A stretch of 57,679 nucleotides of DNA from Vicinamibacterales bacterium (GCA_025456345.1 JALOKU010000015.1:1-57679), one strand, 5' to 3'. Positions 7,025-16,887 are shown, numbered from the stretch's first letter. The notes: generated from the sequence alone by a model not told the origin. Numbers and translations: made by a program.

Positions 7025-8627
7025 ATGCGTCGATTCTGCACGCGCGTTCTGTCGGTCCTCACCCTGCCGGCCCTGCTCGCCGTCGAGCCTGGTCTCTTCG
7101 CGCAGACGCCCGGCAACCAGCTGATTCCCGCGCCGGCCCGCAAGGCTGGCGAGGGCGCAGGGCCGTTCAAGACGCTGGTCATCCGCGGGGCCATGCGCCC
7201 CGCCCCGCGGCCCGGTCGACATCGTCATCGAGCAGAATCGCATCCGTGAGATCCGATCGGCCGGGACGCCTGGCCTGCCCCTCGTGCCGAAGCGCCCGCC
7301 GCAGGCCGCCGATTTCGAGGTCGACGCCACCGGCATGTACGTCATGCCGGGCATCGTCGACGACCACGTCCACATCGGAGGGCCGCCGAAGAATCCCGAC
7401 GCCGAGTACGTCTACAAGCTGTGGATGGCCCACGGCGTGACCACCGTGCGCGGCGTCCCGCTCACGTCGCACGCCATGTCGGTGAGCGAGCGGGATCGCA
7501 GCGCGCGCAACGAGATCGTCGCGCCCCGGATGTTCAACTACCAGACGGCCGGCAGCGGCTGGGATCAGGGCCCCGTCGACAGGCCCGAGCAGGCGCGGGC
7601 GTGGGTGCAGTGGGCGGTGAAGAACGGGGTGGACGGCATCAAGCTGTTCGCCACGCGCCCCGACATCGCCAAGGAACTCATCACGACGGGCAGGGCGTTT
7701 GGCCTCGGCACGATGGCCCACCTTGGTCAGACGGGCGTGGCACAGCTCAACGCCATCCAGGCCGCGCGCATGGGTCTGCAGACGGTCACGCACTTCTACG
7801 GGCACTTCGAGGCCCTGATGCGCGACTACGTCGTGCAGCCCTGGCCGGCCGACATGAACTACGACGACGAGCAGTGGCGCTTCGGCCAGGTCGCGCGGCT
7901 CTGGGACAAGATCCACCCGCCGGGCAGCCCGGAGTGGACCGCGTACCTGCAGGAGCACCTGAAGCTCGGCACCGTCTTCAATCCGACGATGACGGCGTAC
8001 GCGGCCGGGCGCGACGTCATGGCGCTGCGCTCGCGCGACTGGCACGCCAGGTACTCACTCCCGTCGCTCATCGATTTCTACACGCCGAGCCTCCTCAACC
8101 ACGGCGCCTACTTCCACGACTGGGCCACCGAAGACGAGGTCGCCTGGCGGAACTTCTTCCAGGTGTGGTTCCGCCTCCTCAACGATTACAAGCGGATGGG
8201 CGGCCGCGTAACGGTCGGCTCGGACGCCGGCTTCATCTACAACACCTACGGTTTCGGCACGATCCACGAAATGGAGCTGCTCCAGGAGGCTGGATTCCAT
8301 CCGCTCGAGATCATCCAGGCCGCCACGATGAACCCGGCGCTGTCGCTGCACGAGCCCAAGGCCAGGCCGCTCGAGTTCGGTGTCGTCCGGCAGGGCCTGC
8401 TCGCCGACCTGCTGATCGTGGGCGAGAATCCGCTGGCAAACCTCAAGGTGCTCTACGGCACGGGCGCGACACGCCTCAACACCAAGACCGGGCAGGTCGA
8501 ACAGGTGGGCGGCGTCCGCTACACCATCAAGGACGGCATCGTCTACGACGCCAGGAAGCTCCTGGCGGACGTGGCGGCGATGGTCGAGCGGCAGAAGCAG
8601 GAACGGGCGAAAGCGCCTCGCCGCTGA
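7025..8627 (+). pseudogene. Secreted metal-dependent amidohydrolase, frameshifted near the N-terminus
   Basis: The gene starts MRRFCTRVLSVLTLPALLA with a clear signal peptide and runs through GPFKTLVIRGAM before leaving frame; the matching downstream frame resumes at about 7205 with PRGPVDIVIEQNRIREI and continues to 8627. Downstream are the imidazolonepropionase-like amidohydrolase motifs: metal-binding HVHIGG, THFYGHFEAL, and GSDAGF, and the final strand LADLLIVGENPL. Between GAM and VDIV the usual ID.TG.PP linker is shortened to 19 bases where about 36 are expected, so a 17-base deletion in GC-rich sequence would explain the shift. It is either a natural inactivation or an assembly error. 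The family hydrolyses amide or ester bonds of peptides or heterocycles in the periplasm; the substrate is unknown. Confidence 0.75.
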
Positions 8628-8818
8628 GGCGGGCGGCGAGCGGCACGCCGTGGAAGAGCACCGGGTGCTGGTGGCCGGGCGACCCGGTGATGTCGCACGC
8701 GATCGACGCCGATGCGCCGGTCAGCACGCTGGCGCAGAACGCCCGCCACCGCTCGTGCTCGTCGGGTGGAATCCACGCGCTAGTGCTGTCGTCACTGAGC
8801 GTCAAGGAGGGACTGACC

Positions 8819-9166
8819 ATGCGCGCACGTGGAGCCGTTTCGCTTGTCGTGTTGTTGCTGTCGTGGCTGGCGCTCGATGACATCACGACCGACAACGCCA
8901 ACGAGTTTCCGCTGGAGTACGCCCTGCTCGTATCGGCCGGGATATGGTTCACCGCGCTGGGCGTGTCGCTGGTCGTGGAGCGTCACGTGTTTGGCGGAGT
9001 CTCGTCGCTGGTGGCCGTGGGGCTCGGCGTCGTGGCGTTCTGGTCGCTGCCGCACCACGATCAGCCGCCTTCCCCCATCAACTACCTCGGCTACGTGCCG
9101 CTTGCATGGTTCGCGGGGCTGACCGTCTGGCTCCTCGCCGCCCGAGTTCAGGCCAAGAGCGGGTAG
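8819..9166 (+). CDS. Small four-helix membrane protein of unknown function
   Basis: The 115-residue protein begins MRARGAVSLVVLLLSWLALD and has four hydrophobic helices separated by short polar loops (DDITTDNANEF, VERHVFG, PHHDQPPSPIN). An unusually good ribosome site, AAGGAGG, lies nine bases before the ATG at 8819 and fixes the start. I recognise no family; similar small membrane proteins occur in acidobacterial genomes. It follows the amidohydrolase by 190 bases and is probably transcribed alone. Confidence 0.7.
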   Translation: MRARGAVSLVVLLLSWLALDDITTDNANEFPLEYALLVSAGIWFTALGVSLVVERHVFGGVSSLVAVGLGVVAFWSLPHHDQPPSPINYLGYVPLAWFAGLTVWLLAARVQAKSG

Positions 9167-9228
9167 GGGCGCACTGCACGCTCGCGCGCGGTCCGCCGCT
9201 GGTCGAAGCTGGGTGATTGGCTGGCGGC

Positions 9229-9342
9229 TCAGCCGACTAGCGGGTTGACGACACGCACGTCACCGTAGCGCGAGCCATCCGACAGATCCTCGGAGTAGAG
9301 CAGTTCGGCGCCCGCCGCCTGTGCGGCGTGCATGATCAGCGT
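9229..9342 (-). pseudogene. C-terminal remnant of a PIN-domain ribonuclease
   Basis: The last 36 codons read LIMHAAQAAGAELLYSEDLS then a segment ending VRVVNPLVG. The SEDL with its acidic pair, the Gly-rich turn and VRVVNP are the usual ending of VapC-like PIN toxins. The first two thirds, with the other acidic catalytic residues, are missing: upstream the frame turns into unrelated arginine-rich sequence. No antitoxin is visible. I read it as a decayed toxin gene. Confidence 0.55.
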
Positions 9343-9344
9343 CC

Positions 9345-9551
9345 GGGCCCGCCCGCGCCCTGCTTCTTCCGCGCGTACTTGAACACCGCCGCCGTCGGGC
9401 TCCCGGAACTGGTCCACGCTTCCTGGTGGTGATCGGCGTCGGTGAACGTGAAGACGACGCTCCTCATGTGCTCCTCGCCGGGCCCGATGTCCGTCCCGTC
9501 GACAAAGCTGAACGCCACCTGGTTCGCCGCCGCGGACGGGACAGGTGTCAT
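9345..9551 (-). pseudogene. C-terminal remnant of an uncharacterised secreted protein family
   Basis: About 65 codons starting MTPVPSAAANQVAFSFVDG read like the last third of a family of DUF1579-like proteins: a strand with VDGTDIGPGEEHMRSVVFTF, TDADHHQEAWTS and AVFKYARKK at the end. In intact members this part is preceded by a signal peptide and a longer beta-barrel domain; here only this piece is present and it abuts the PIN remnant in another frame. It is probably a gene fragment left by deletion. Family assignment is from memory and weak. The gap 9167-9589 contains only these two remnants. Confidence 0.4.
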
Positions 9552-9589
9552 TCGTAACGCTTCCAGGGTTAGGTTGTTATCATAGCCGC

Positions 9590-10672
9590 ATGGACGCTCG
9601 GGCCGGCACCGTCGGAATCGCGGGCTTCGGCCGCTTCGGCCGATCGCTCGGCGAGTTGATGGCCGAAGCGGGCATCGAAGTCCGGGCCTTCGATCCGCAC
9701 ACGCCCGTGCCGGAGCCGTTTGCCGCCGCATCCCTGGCGGCACTGGTCCGCGCGTCGCAGGTTGTCGTCCTCGCCGTTCCGGTTCCGGCACTCGAGGCGG
9801 TGATTGCGGAAGGGTCCGCCATCCTGACCGGGCGGCATCTGGTGCTTGACGTCGCCAGCGTGAAGATGAAGCCGGTCGAGATCTTCGACCGGCATCTGGC
9901 CGGGCGCGTACCCTGGGCGGCCACGCACCCGCTCTTCGGGCCGGCGAGCCTTTCCCGCCGCGAGCGGCCGCTCCGCGTCGTTGTCTGCCCGAACGATCGG
10001 CATCCGGCTGCGGTCGACGCCGCCACGCGCCTCTATACCCGCCTCGGGTGCCAGGTCCAGATCCAGAATGCGGAGTCGCACGATCGGGAGATGGCCCGCA
10101 CGCACGCGCTGGGGTTCCTGATCGCCAAGGCGTTCATCGACCTCGGCATCGGCAGCGAACCGGCGTCGGTCCCGCCCTCGTTCCGAGGCATCGCGGCCAC
10201 GATCGAATCCGTGCGTGAAGACGCGGGGCATCTGTTTACAGCAATCCTGAGCGACAATCCCTTTGCGGCGGAGGCCCGCCGGGCCTTCCTCGACGAGCTG
10301 GCGCGTCTCGATGCGGAACTGGCGCACCCGCCGGCCCGCACGGAAGCCTCGGTGGAAGGCGGGTTCCCGATTCCCGACTTCGGCGACCGGTCGCCCGATC
10401 TGGTGGAAGTCCGCGATCTCATCGACGACGTGGACCGGCGGCTGGTGGATCTGCTGGTGCAGCGGCACGACCTGTCCAAGCGCGCCGGGCACATCAAGCA
10501 CCGGGACGGCCGGCCGGTGCGTGACCCGGTCCGCGAGGACGCGCTGCTCGAAGAGCGGGCCGGCTGGGCACGGGGTGGCGGACTGGACGTCGACGGCACC
10601 CTCACGGTCTTCAAGGCGATTCTCGACCAGTCGCGCGCGTATCAACTCACACCGGATGGAAAGGCCTCGTGA
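9590..10672 (+). CDS. tyrA: Prephenate dehydrogenase fused to C-terminal chorismate mutase
   Basis: The 360-residue protein catalyses two steps of aromatic amino-acid synthesis: chorismate to prephenate, and oxidative decarboxylation of prephenate. Residues 1-250 are an NAD(P)-binding dehydrogenase with GIAGFG (9-14), LAVPVPAL, LDVASVK and the catalytic-histidine segment ATHPLFGP (111-118). Residues about 268-355 are an AroQ-type chorismate mutase: VRDLIDDVDRRLVDLLVQRH, then HIKH and DPVRED, with Arg, Arg, Lys, Arg and Gln at the expected ligand positions. The order is the reverse of the E. coli T-protein, where the mutase is N-terminal. The ATG at 9590 begins the Rossmann domain. Four bases separate it from the aminotransferase gene, so the two form an operon. 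Confidence 0.88.
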   Translation: MDARAGTVGIAGFGRFGRSLGELMAEAGIEVRAFDPHTPVPEPFAAASLAALVRASQVVVLAVPVPALEAVIAEGSAILTGRHLVLDVASVKMKPVEIFDRHLAGRVPWAATHPLFGPASLSRRERPLRVVVCPNDRHPAAVDAATRLYTRLGCQVQIQNAESHDREMARTHALGFLIAKAFIDLGIGSEPASVPPSFRGIAATIESVREDAGHLFTAILSDNPFAAEARRAFLDELARLDAELAHPPARTEASVEGGFPIPDFGDRSPDLVEVRDLIDDVDRRLVDLLVQRHDLSKRAGHIKHRDGRPVRDPVREDALLEERAGWARGGGLDVDGTLTVFKAILDQSRAYQLTPDGKAS

Positions 10673-10676
10673 ACCG

Positions 10677-11729
10677 ATGATCGCACCCGCCCGCGGCAAC
10701 CCGCTTCCGGAGTGGAGCACCCTGACATTCGCCTTCACCGAAACGGACTACATCGTCCGTGCCGAGGGCGACGCCAGCCGGGAGCCGGTGTGGGAGACCG
10801 GCCGCATCGAGCCGTACGGCCCGATCAGCCTGTCGCCGGCCGCCGCCGTCCTCTCCTACGGCGTCGGGATCTTCGAGGGACTGAAAGCCTTTCGCCGGGA
10901 GGACGGCCACGTGCAGCTGTTCCGCCCGGATGCGAACGCCGCGCGGTTCCAGCGCTCCGCCGAGCGGCTGTCGATGGCGCCGTTTCCTGTCGATCTGTTT
11001 CTGTCAGCCGTGGACCAGCTCGTCGATGCGAACCGGCGCTTCGTGCCGCCCCCCGGGAGGGGATCGTTCTATGTCCGTCCCATGCAGCATGCGGTCGAAG
11101 CACGATTGGGATTCGGGGCCTGCCACGAGCTGGCCGTGACGATGTACGGGTCGCCCGTCGGCGCGGTGGGCGCGAAGTCGGAGGCGATCCGCCTGCAGGC
11201 GGTCGAGCGCGCGCGGGTCGCGCCCGGAGGCACCGGCGCCGCGAAAGCCATGGGCAACTACGCCGGCAGCGTGCACGTGGCCGGCCCCGCGCGGGAGCAG
11301 GGCTTCGACGACGTCCTGTACCTCGACGCCCGCACGTTGACGAACGTGACGGAAACAAGCGGCGCCAACTTCTTCGTGGTCAACCGCGCGGGGCAGTTGA
11401 TCACGCCGCCGCTCGACGATCAGATTCTGGCCGGCGTGACGCGCGACTCCGTGCTGACCATCGCCCGCGACGAGCTTCGCCTCGACGTGCAGGAACGTCC
11501 GATCAGCATCGATGAAGTGCTCGCCGAAGCCGGCGAAGCGTTCTGCACGGGCACGGCCTGGACGCTCAAGAGCGTCGACGAGATCGCATTCCGCGATCGC
11601 TCGGTCCGCTTTCCCGGGCGCGAGGTCCGCGATCGCCTGTGGGAGATCATCAGCGGCACCCAGACCGGGCGCCGCGTTGACACGCGCGGCTGGACCCGGC
11701 TCGTGCCCGAGGGCGCGAGCCGCCGGTAG
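10677..11729 (+). CDS. ilvE: Branched-chain amino-acid aminotransferase family enzyme
   Basis: A fold-type IV PLP enzyme of 350 residues. Family motifs are in order: an N-terminal strand block YGPISLSPAAAVLSYGVGIFEGLKAF, RPDANAARFQRSAERL, the phosphate and carboxylate site FYVRPM, the PLP lysine in GAAKAMGNYAG (Lys190), LTNVTETSGANFFV and the loop TGTAWTLKSVDEI. Such enzymes exchange the amino group of branched-chain acids with 2-oxoglutarate. Because the gene follows tyrA by four bases, I infer that it may also aminate the aromatic keto acid made from prephenate. The ATG at 10677 is the first in frame after the tyrA stop. IlvE itself is normally in the isoleucine-valine pathway, so the symbol marks the family only. 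Confidence 0.85.
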   Translation: MIAPARGNPLPEWSTLTFAFTETDYIVRAEGDASREPVWETGRIEPYGPISLSPAAAVLSYGVGIFEGLKAFRREDGHVQLFRPDANAARFQRSAERLSMAPFPVDLFLSAVDQLVDANRRFVPPPGRGSFYVRPMQHAVEARLGFGACHELAVTMYGSPVGAVGAKSEAIRLQAVERARVAPGGTGAAKAMGNYAGSVHVAGPAREQGFDDVLYLDARTLTNVTETSGANFFVVNRAGQLITPPLDDQILAGVTRDSVLTIARDELRLDVQERPISIDEVLAEAGEAFCTGTAWTLKSVDEIAFRDRSVRFPGREVRDRLWEIISGTQTGRRVDTRGWTRLVPEGASRR

Positions 11730-11756
11730 CGGCCCGCTCGGCTGGAGGAGGACGTC

Positions 11757-12860
11757 ATGCGCCGACTGGTCTGCTGCTTCGCACTGCTGTTTCTGCTGGT
11801 GGCTGTTCCGGCCCGCTCGCAGGCGGCCGCCGCCGTCGAGCCCCTTCGGCTGGGCATGGCCGGACTCGTGCACGGCCACGCGTCCGGATTCCTGACCCGC
11901 TACCTCAAGCGCACGGACATCCAGTTGGTGGGCATCGCCGAACCTGATGCGGCGGTCGCGTCGAAGTACCAGCAGCGTTTCGGCCTGGATCCTTCGAGGC
12001 TTTTCGCGACGGTCGAGCAGATGCTCGACCAGGCTCGCCCGCAGGCGGTCGTCGTCTTCACCGACACGTTCGACCATCTCCGCGTTGTCGAGGCCTGCGC
12101 GGCGCGCGGCATTCCCGTCATGATGGAGAAACCGCTGGCCGTAAGCCGTGAGCACGCGCGCGCGATCGAGCGCGCGGCGCGTAACGCGAACATCCCGGTC
12201 ATGGTGAATTACGAAACCACCTGGTATGCCAGTAACCGCGCCGCGTGGAACCTCATCAAGGAACAGCAGGCGATCGGCGACCTCCGCAAGATCGTGGTGC
12301 ACGACGGGCATCCCGGGCCGAAGGCCATCAACGTCCAGCCCGAGTTCTTCGCGTGGCTGACCGACCCGGTCCGCAACGGCGCCGGCGCGCTGTTCGACTT
12401 CGGCTGCTACGGCGCGAACCTCATCACCTGGCTGATGGACGGTGCGCGGCCGGTTGCGGTGACGGCCGTCACCCAGCGCTTCCAGCCGGACGTGTACAAG
12501 CAGGTGGACGATGAGGCCACCATCCTGGTCGAGTACCCGTCGGCGCAGGGCATCATCCAGGCGTCGTGGAACTGGCCGTTCGATCGCAAGGACATGGAGA
12601 TCTACGGCCGCACCGGCCAGATCTTCGCCGGGCGGGGCGACCTCCTCCGCATCCGGATGCCGGGCCAGCAGGAGGAGGCCAGCAAGGCGCCTCCAATCCC
12701 CGCCCCGGAAGACGACTTCCTGAACTACCTTGCGGCGGTCGTGAGGAAGGACATCAAACCCGCCGGCCTGTCATCGCTCGAGAACAACATGATTGTCACC
12801 GAGATCCTCGATGCCGCCCGGCGATCCGCGGCAACCGGCACGCGGGTGGTGCTGAAGTAG
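11757..12860 (+). CDS. Secreted Gfo/Idh/MocA-family oxidoreductase
   Basis: The 367-residue protein has a signal peptide (MRRLVCCFALLFLLVAVPAR, then SQA) and a Rossmann domain starting LRLGMAGLVHGHASGFL, which is an altered dinucleotide loop where GxGxxG is expected. EKPLA (124-128), whose lysine is the catalytic residue of the family, and a C-terminal beta-sheet domain with GAGALFDFGCYGANLITWL follow. The family reduces or oxidises sugar hydroxyls with NAD(P). Secreted members without ordinary cofactor supply are common in acidobacterial and planctomycete genomes and probably keep the cofactor bound. The gene follows ilvE by 27 bases with a GGAGGA ribosome site, so it may belong to the same transcript although its function is unrelated. 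Confidence 0.85.
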   Translation: MRRLVCCFALLFLLVAVPARSQAAAAVEPLRLGMAGLVHGHASGFLTRYLKRTDIQLVGIAEPDAAVASKYQQRFGLDPSRLFATVEQMLDQARPQAVVVFTDTFDHLRVVEACAARGIPVMMEKPLAVSREHARAIERAARNANIPVMVNYETTWYASNRAAWNLIKEQQAIGDLRKIVVHDGHPGPKAINVQPEFFAWLTDPVRNGAGALFDFGCYGANLITWLMDGARPVAVTAVTQRFQPDVYKQVDDEATILVEYPSAQGIIQASWNWPFDRKDMEIYGRTGQIFAGRGDLLRIRMPGQQEEASKAPPIPAPEDDFLNYLAAVVRKDIKPAGLSSLENNMIVTEILDAARRSAATGTRVVLK

Positions 12861-12888
12861 GGACGCGCCGGCTGCAGCCGCCTGACGG

Positions 12889-13274
12889 CTAGCTGGCCCG
12901 CCGCGCCTTCGATGGCGTCGCGTTCCAGGCGTTCGTGAAGTCGATCGTGAACGCGCAGTTGAGGAAGTGGCTCGGGGCGGTGAGCGTCTTCACGGTGTAG
13001 TTCAGCGCCCTGGCCATCGGGCTGCCCGCGAGCTTGCGGTCGAGCACCGGCCACAGCCTCGTGCGCGCCAGGTCGCCGGCGATCCGGATGCCCATGCCGC
13101 CCAGGGGAGTCATGACGAGGTCGGTCCAGCCGCCCTCGCCTTTGCACCTGCCGTTTTCGCACGTGTAGAACTTGCCGATGTGCCCGAGCGCCGACTCGCT
13201 CATCACCGGGTTCCATTCCCAGTTCGCGCTCGCCAGGGCGGAGTAGATCGCCGCGCGTGACTGCGGGCCGGCGT

Positions 13275-13275
<1 letters not shown>
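12889..13275 (-). pseudogene. C-terminal fragment of a DUF3943-like outer-membrane protein
   Basis: The last 128 codons on this strand, ending at 12889, read as a DUF3943-type lipoprotein ending: SRAAIYSALASANWEWNP, then GHIGKFYTC with a Cys-rich loop (CENGRCKG), GGWTDLVMTPLGGMGIRI and NYTVKTLTAPSHFLNC. The segment begins exactly at the stop of rtcR (13275) with no start codon, so the N-terminal part has been lost. DUF3943 proteins are predicted to sit in or near the outer membrane. The DNA is probably a remnant, unless the N-terminus has been relocated. Confidence 0.5.
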
Positions 13276-14891
<1,616 letters not shown>

Positions 14892-14955
14892 AGCTAAGAT
14901 TATAGACGTTAGCCAACAAGATAGCCAATTCGCTCTCCACCTTTTGCTCTTCAAT

Positions 14956-14979
14956 GGTCTACAGTTTTGATAACAGACC
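14956..14979 (+). promoter_or_regulatory. Possible RtcR upstream binding site
   Basis: A dyad GGTCT N14 AGACC lies in an AT-rich stretch (14892-15010) that is unlike the GC-rich surroundings, 46 bases before the -24 promoter element. Enhancer sites for sigma-54 activators usually lie 80-150 bases upstream, and further GAC-type motifs (TATAGACGTTAGCC at about 14898 and ACAGACATTC at about 14996) occur there. The assignment is an inference from position and symmetry only. Confidence 0.35.
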
Positions 14980-15022
14980 TGAAATCAGCATATTACAGAC
15001 ATTCACGATGGACGGGAGAGCC

Positions 15023-15040
15023 TTGGCATCGACTCTGCTA
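15023..15040 (+). promoter_or_regulatory. Sigma-54 promoter of the rsr operon
   Basis: The sequence TTGGCATCGACTCTGCTA has GG at 15025-15026 and GC at 15037-15038, ten bases apart, the exact spacing of the -24/-12 sigma-54 promoter (consensus TGGCAC N5 TTGC). It precedes rsr by about 90 bases and faces away from the divergent rtcR. Transcription should begin near 15050. RtcR is a sigma-54 activator, so the pairing is as expected. Confidence 0.8.
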
Positions 15041-15061
15041 TGTCCATTGCCAGCGGTTGGA

Positions 15062-15096
15062 GGCCGGCGTCACGGGCAAGGCGGGTGACGCCGGCC
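15062..15096 (+). ncRNA. 12-bp hairpin in the rsr 5' leader
   Basis: GGCCGGCGTCAC (15062-15073) pairs perfectly with GTGACGCCGGCC (15085-15096) around an 11-base loop GGGCAAGGCGG. It sits between the inferred transcription start (about 15050) and the rsr ATG (15131), ending 34 bases before it. It could stabilise the leader, act as a control element, or be part of a second small RNA. There is no U run after it, so it is not a terminator. Confidence 0.5.
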
Positions 15097-15130
15097 GCGG
15101 ACGGGCTGATGAGTCCCTGGGGAGGCTGTG

Positions 15131-16684
15131 ATGGCGAATCGATCGCTTTTCGGGTCGTTGGTTGAGCGGTTCGTGTCCCGCCCCGTGGTGCGCAACGAGG
15201 CGGGCGGGCGCGCGTACGCCCGGACGTCTGCCGAGGCGCTCGCGCAGTACGTCGCCACGGGCTGCTTCAACGCGACGTTCTACGCCGGCGCCGATGCCCA
15301 GCTCGAGCGCGTGCTGCAGCTCTCGAAGGGTCTCGCGCCCGAGTTTCTGGCCAAGGCCGCCGTCTACGGCCGCGAGCGCGGCCGGATGAAGGACATGCCG
15401 GCGCTGCTCATGGCGGTGCTGGCGGCGCGCGACGCCGCGCAGATGGAGCGGATCTTCCCGCGCGTCATCGACACGCCGCGCATGCTGAGGACCTACGTGC
15501 AGATGGTCCGTGCCGGTGTCACGGGGCGCCAGTCGTTCGGCACGGTTTCCCGGCGTGCGATCCGCGGCTGGTTCGATCGCCGGTCCGACGAAGCGGTGTT
15601 CGCGGCGTCGGTCGGCAACGACCCGTCGCTGGCGGATATCGTGCGGATGGTGCACCCGAAGCCGTCGGCGCCGACGCGTGCCGCGCTCTACGGCTACCTG
15701 CTCGGCCGCGAGGTCGACCGGGCGGCGCTTCCGCCGGTCGTGAACCAGTTCGAGGCGTTCAAGGCCGGCGACCGGGCGACGGTACCCGACGTGCCGTTCC
15801 AGATGCTGACCGCCCTCGACCTGGGTCCGGCCGAGTGGCGTGAGATCGCGCGGCACGCGTCGTGGCAGATGACGCGGATGAACCTGAACACCTTCGCGCG
15901 GCACGGCGTCTTCGACGAGGCCGGGCTGGCTGAGCTCATCGCGTCGCGGCTTGTCGACCCGGAGGCGATCGCCCGCGCGGGCGTGATGCCCTACCAGCTC
16001 CTCGCGGCCCACCGCGCGGCCGACGCCTCGGTGCCTGGCCGCGTCCGGGGAGCGCTCGAGGACGCCCTGGAGCTGGCGCTGGCCAGCGTGCCGGCCGTCG
16101 AGGGCCAGGTGTTTGTCTGCCCCGACGTCTCCGGCTCGATGCGGTCGCCGGTAACGGGCCGCCGGGCGGGGGCGACGACGGCGGTGCGTTGCGTGGACGT
16201 GGCGGCGCTGGTGGCCGCAGCCATCCTGCGCAAGAACCCGACGGCGGGCGTGCTCCCGTTCGAGGAGGACGTCGTGGATGTCCGGCTGTCCCCCCGGGAC
16301 ACCGTGATGACCAACGCCGATCGGCTGGCGGCGGTCGGCGGCGGCGGCACCTCGGTGAGTGCGCCGCTCGCGCGGCTCAACGAGCGCCGGGCGAAGGGTG
16401 ACCTCGTCGTGATCATCTCCGACAACCAGTCGTGGGTGGACGCGAAGTGGGCCTTCGAGACGGCGACGATCAACGAATGGGAGGTCTTCCGGCGACGCAA
16501 TCCTGGCGCGCGGCTGGCGCTCATCGACATCCAGCCGTCTTCGACGACCCAGGCTGTCGAGCGGGACGACATCCTCAATATCGGTGGGTTCTCCGACCAC
16601 GTCTTCGACCTGCTGGCGGACTTCGCCGCCGGGCGGATGGAGCGTGGGCACTGGGTCGGCGCGATCGAGGCGGTCGCGCTGTAG
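15131..16684 (+). CDS. rsr: Ro60/TROVE-domain RNA-binding protein (Rsr)
   Basis: Ro60 orthologues form a HEAT-repeat ring that binds Y RNA and misfolded RNA ends, and assist RNA degradation or repair. The 517-residue protein has a TROVE domain (about residues 15-325), with the usual start RNEAGGRAY and a helical array such as FLAKAAVYGRERGRMKDMPA and LRTYVQM. A von Willebrand A domain follows (about 325-517) with the metal-ion site DVSGSM (332-337) and the threonine and aspartate loops (GGGTSVSAPL, IISDNQ). The ATG at 15131 follows a GGGGAGG ribosome site; a GTG just before it is not needed. It is the first gene after the sigma-54 promoter and precedes the Y-RNA-like segment, as in the Salmonella rsr-yrl-rtcBA arrangement. 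Confidence 0.92.
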   Translation: MANRSLFGSLVERFVSRPVVRNEAGGRAYARTSAEALAQYVATGCFNATFYAGADAQLERVLQLSKGLAPEFLAKAAVYGRERGRMKDMPALLMAVLAARDAAQMERIFPRVIDTPRMLRTYVQMVRAGVTGRQSFGTVSRRAIRGWFDRRSDEAVFAASVGNDPSLADIVRMVHPKPSAPTRAALYGYLLGREVDRAALPPVVNQFEAFKAGDRATVPDVPFQMLTALDLGPAEWREIARHASWQMTRMNLNTFARHGVFDEAGLAELIASRLVDPEAIARAGVMPYQLLAAHRAADASVPGRVRGALEDALELALASVPAVEGQVFVCPDVSGSMRSPVTGRRAGATTAVRCVDVAALVAAAILRKNPTAGVLPFEEDVVDVRLSPRDTVMTNADRLAAVGGGGTSVSAPLARLNERRAKGDLVVIISDNQSWVDAKWAFETATINEWEVFRRRNPGARLALIDIQPSSTTQAVERDDILNIGGFSDHVFDLLADFAAGRMERGHWVGAIEAVAL

Positions 16685-16688
16685 GAAC

Positions 16689-16850
16689 GGCCGGGCCCGA
16701 ATGCTCGCGAGACTACACTCCAGATGTGCCGCGTCTCGCATATCCTTGTCGGGCCCGGCCGGATGGGCCGGCCGGCCTCGTGGCGGCCGCGGCGAATGCT
16801 AGGCGGGAGTACATGGCTTTGCCGGGTTCAAGTCCCGGGTCGGCCCCCGA
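16689..16850 (+). ncRNA. Y-RNA-like (YrlA-type) RNA with tRNA-like T arm
   Basis: Between rsr and rtcA lie two structured parts. First, GGCCGGGCCCGA (16689-16700) pairs perfectly with TCGGGCCCGGCC (16749-16760), and inside it GCGAGAC (16707-16713) pairs with GTCTCGC (16733-16739); internal loops ATGCTC and ATATCCTTG separate the stems. That matches a Ro60-binding Y-RNA stem with a bulged loop. Second, CCGGG TTCAAGT CCCGG (16822-16838) is a standard tRNA T arm, and the following GTCGGCC (16839-16845) can pair with GGCCGGC at 16766-16772 or 16770-16776, as an acceptor stem would. No anticodon or D arm fits, so it is not a tRNA. Bacterial YrlA RNAs are known tRNA mimics. The T module is 3' of the Ro stem here, not within its loop as in described YrlA. 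Confidence 0.7.
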
Positions 16851-16887
16851 CACAGGGGCCGTCTCTCTCGCCGTCTCTTGTCGCCGT

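Noticed and set aside
8640-8790. Minus-strand stretch resembling protein (PPDEHERWRAFCASVLTGA and PVLFHGVPLA)
   Set aside because: It looks slightly protein-like but has no start, no recognisable family and no continuation; I could not tell it from chance.
15062-15096. Rho-independent terminator in the rsr leader
   Set aside because: The stem is strong but there is no following T run and it lies between promoter and start codon.
16770-16845. A tRNA gene reading of the T-arm segment
   Set aside because: The T arm and acceptor pairing are good but no D arm, anticodon stem or CCA context fits, and the place between rsr and rtcA favours a tRNA-mimicking Y RNA.
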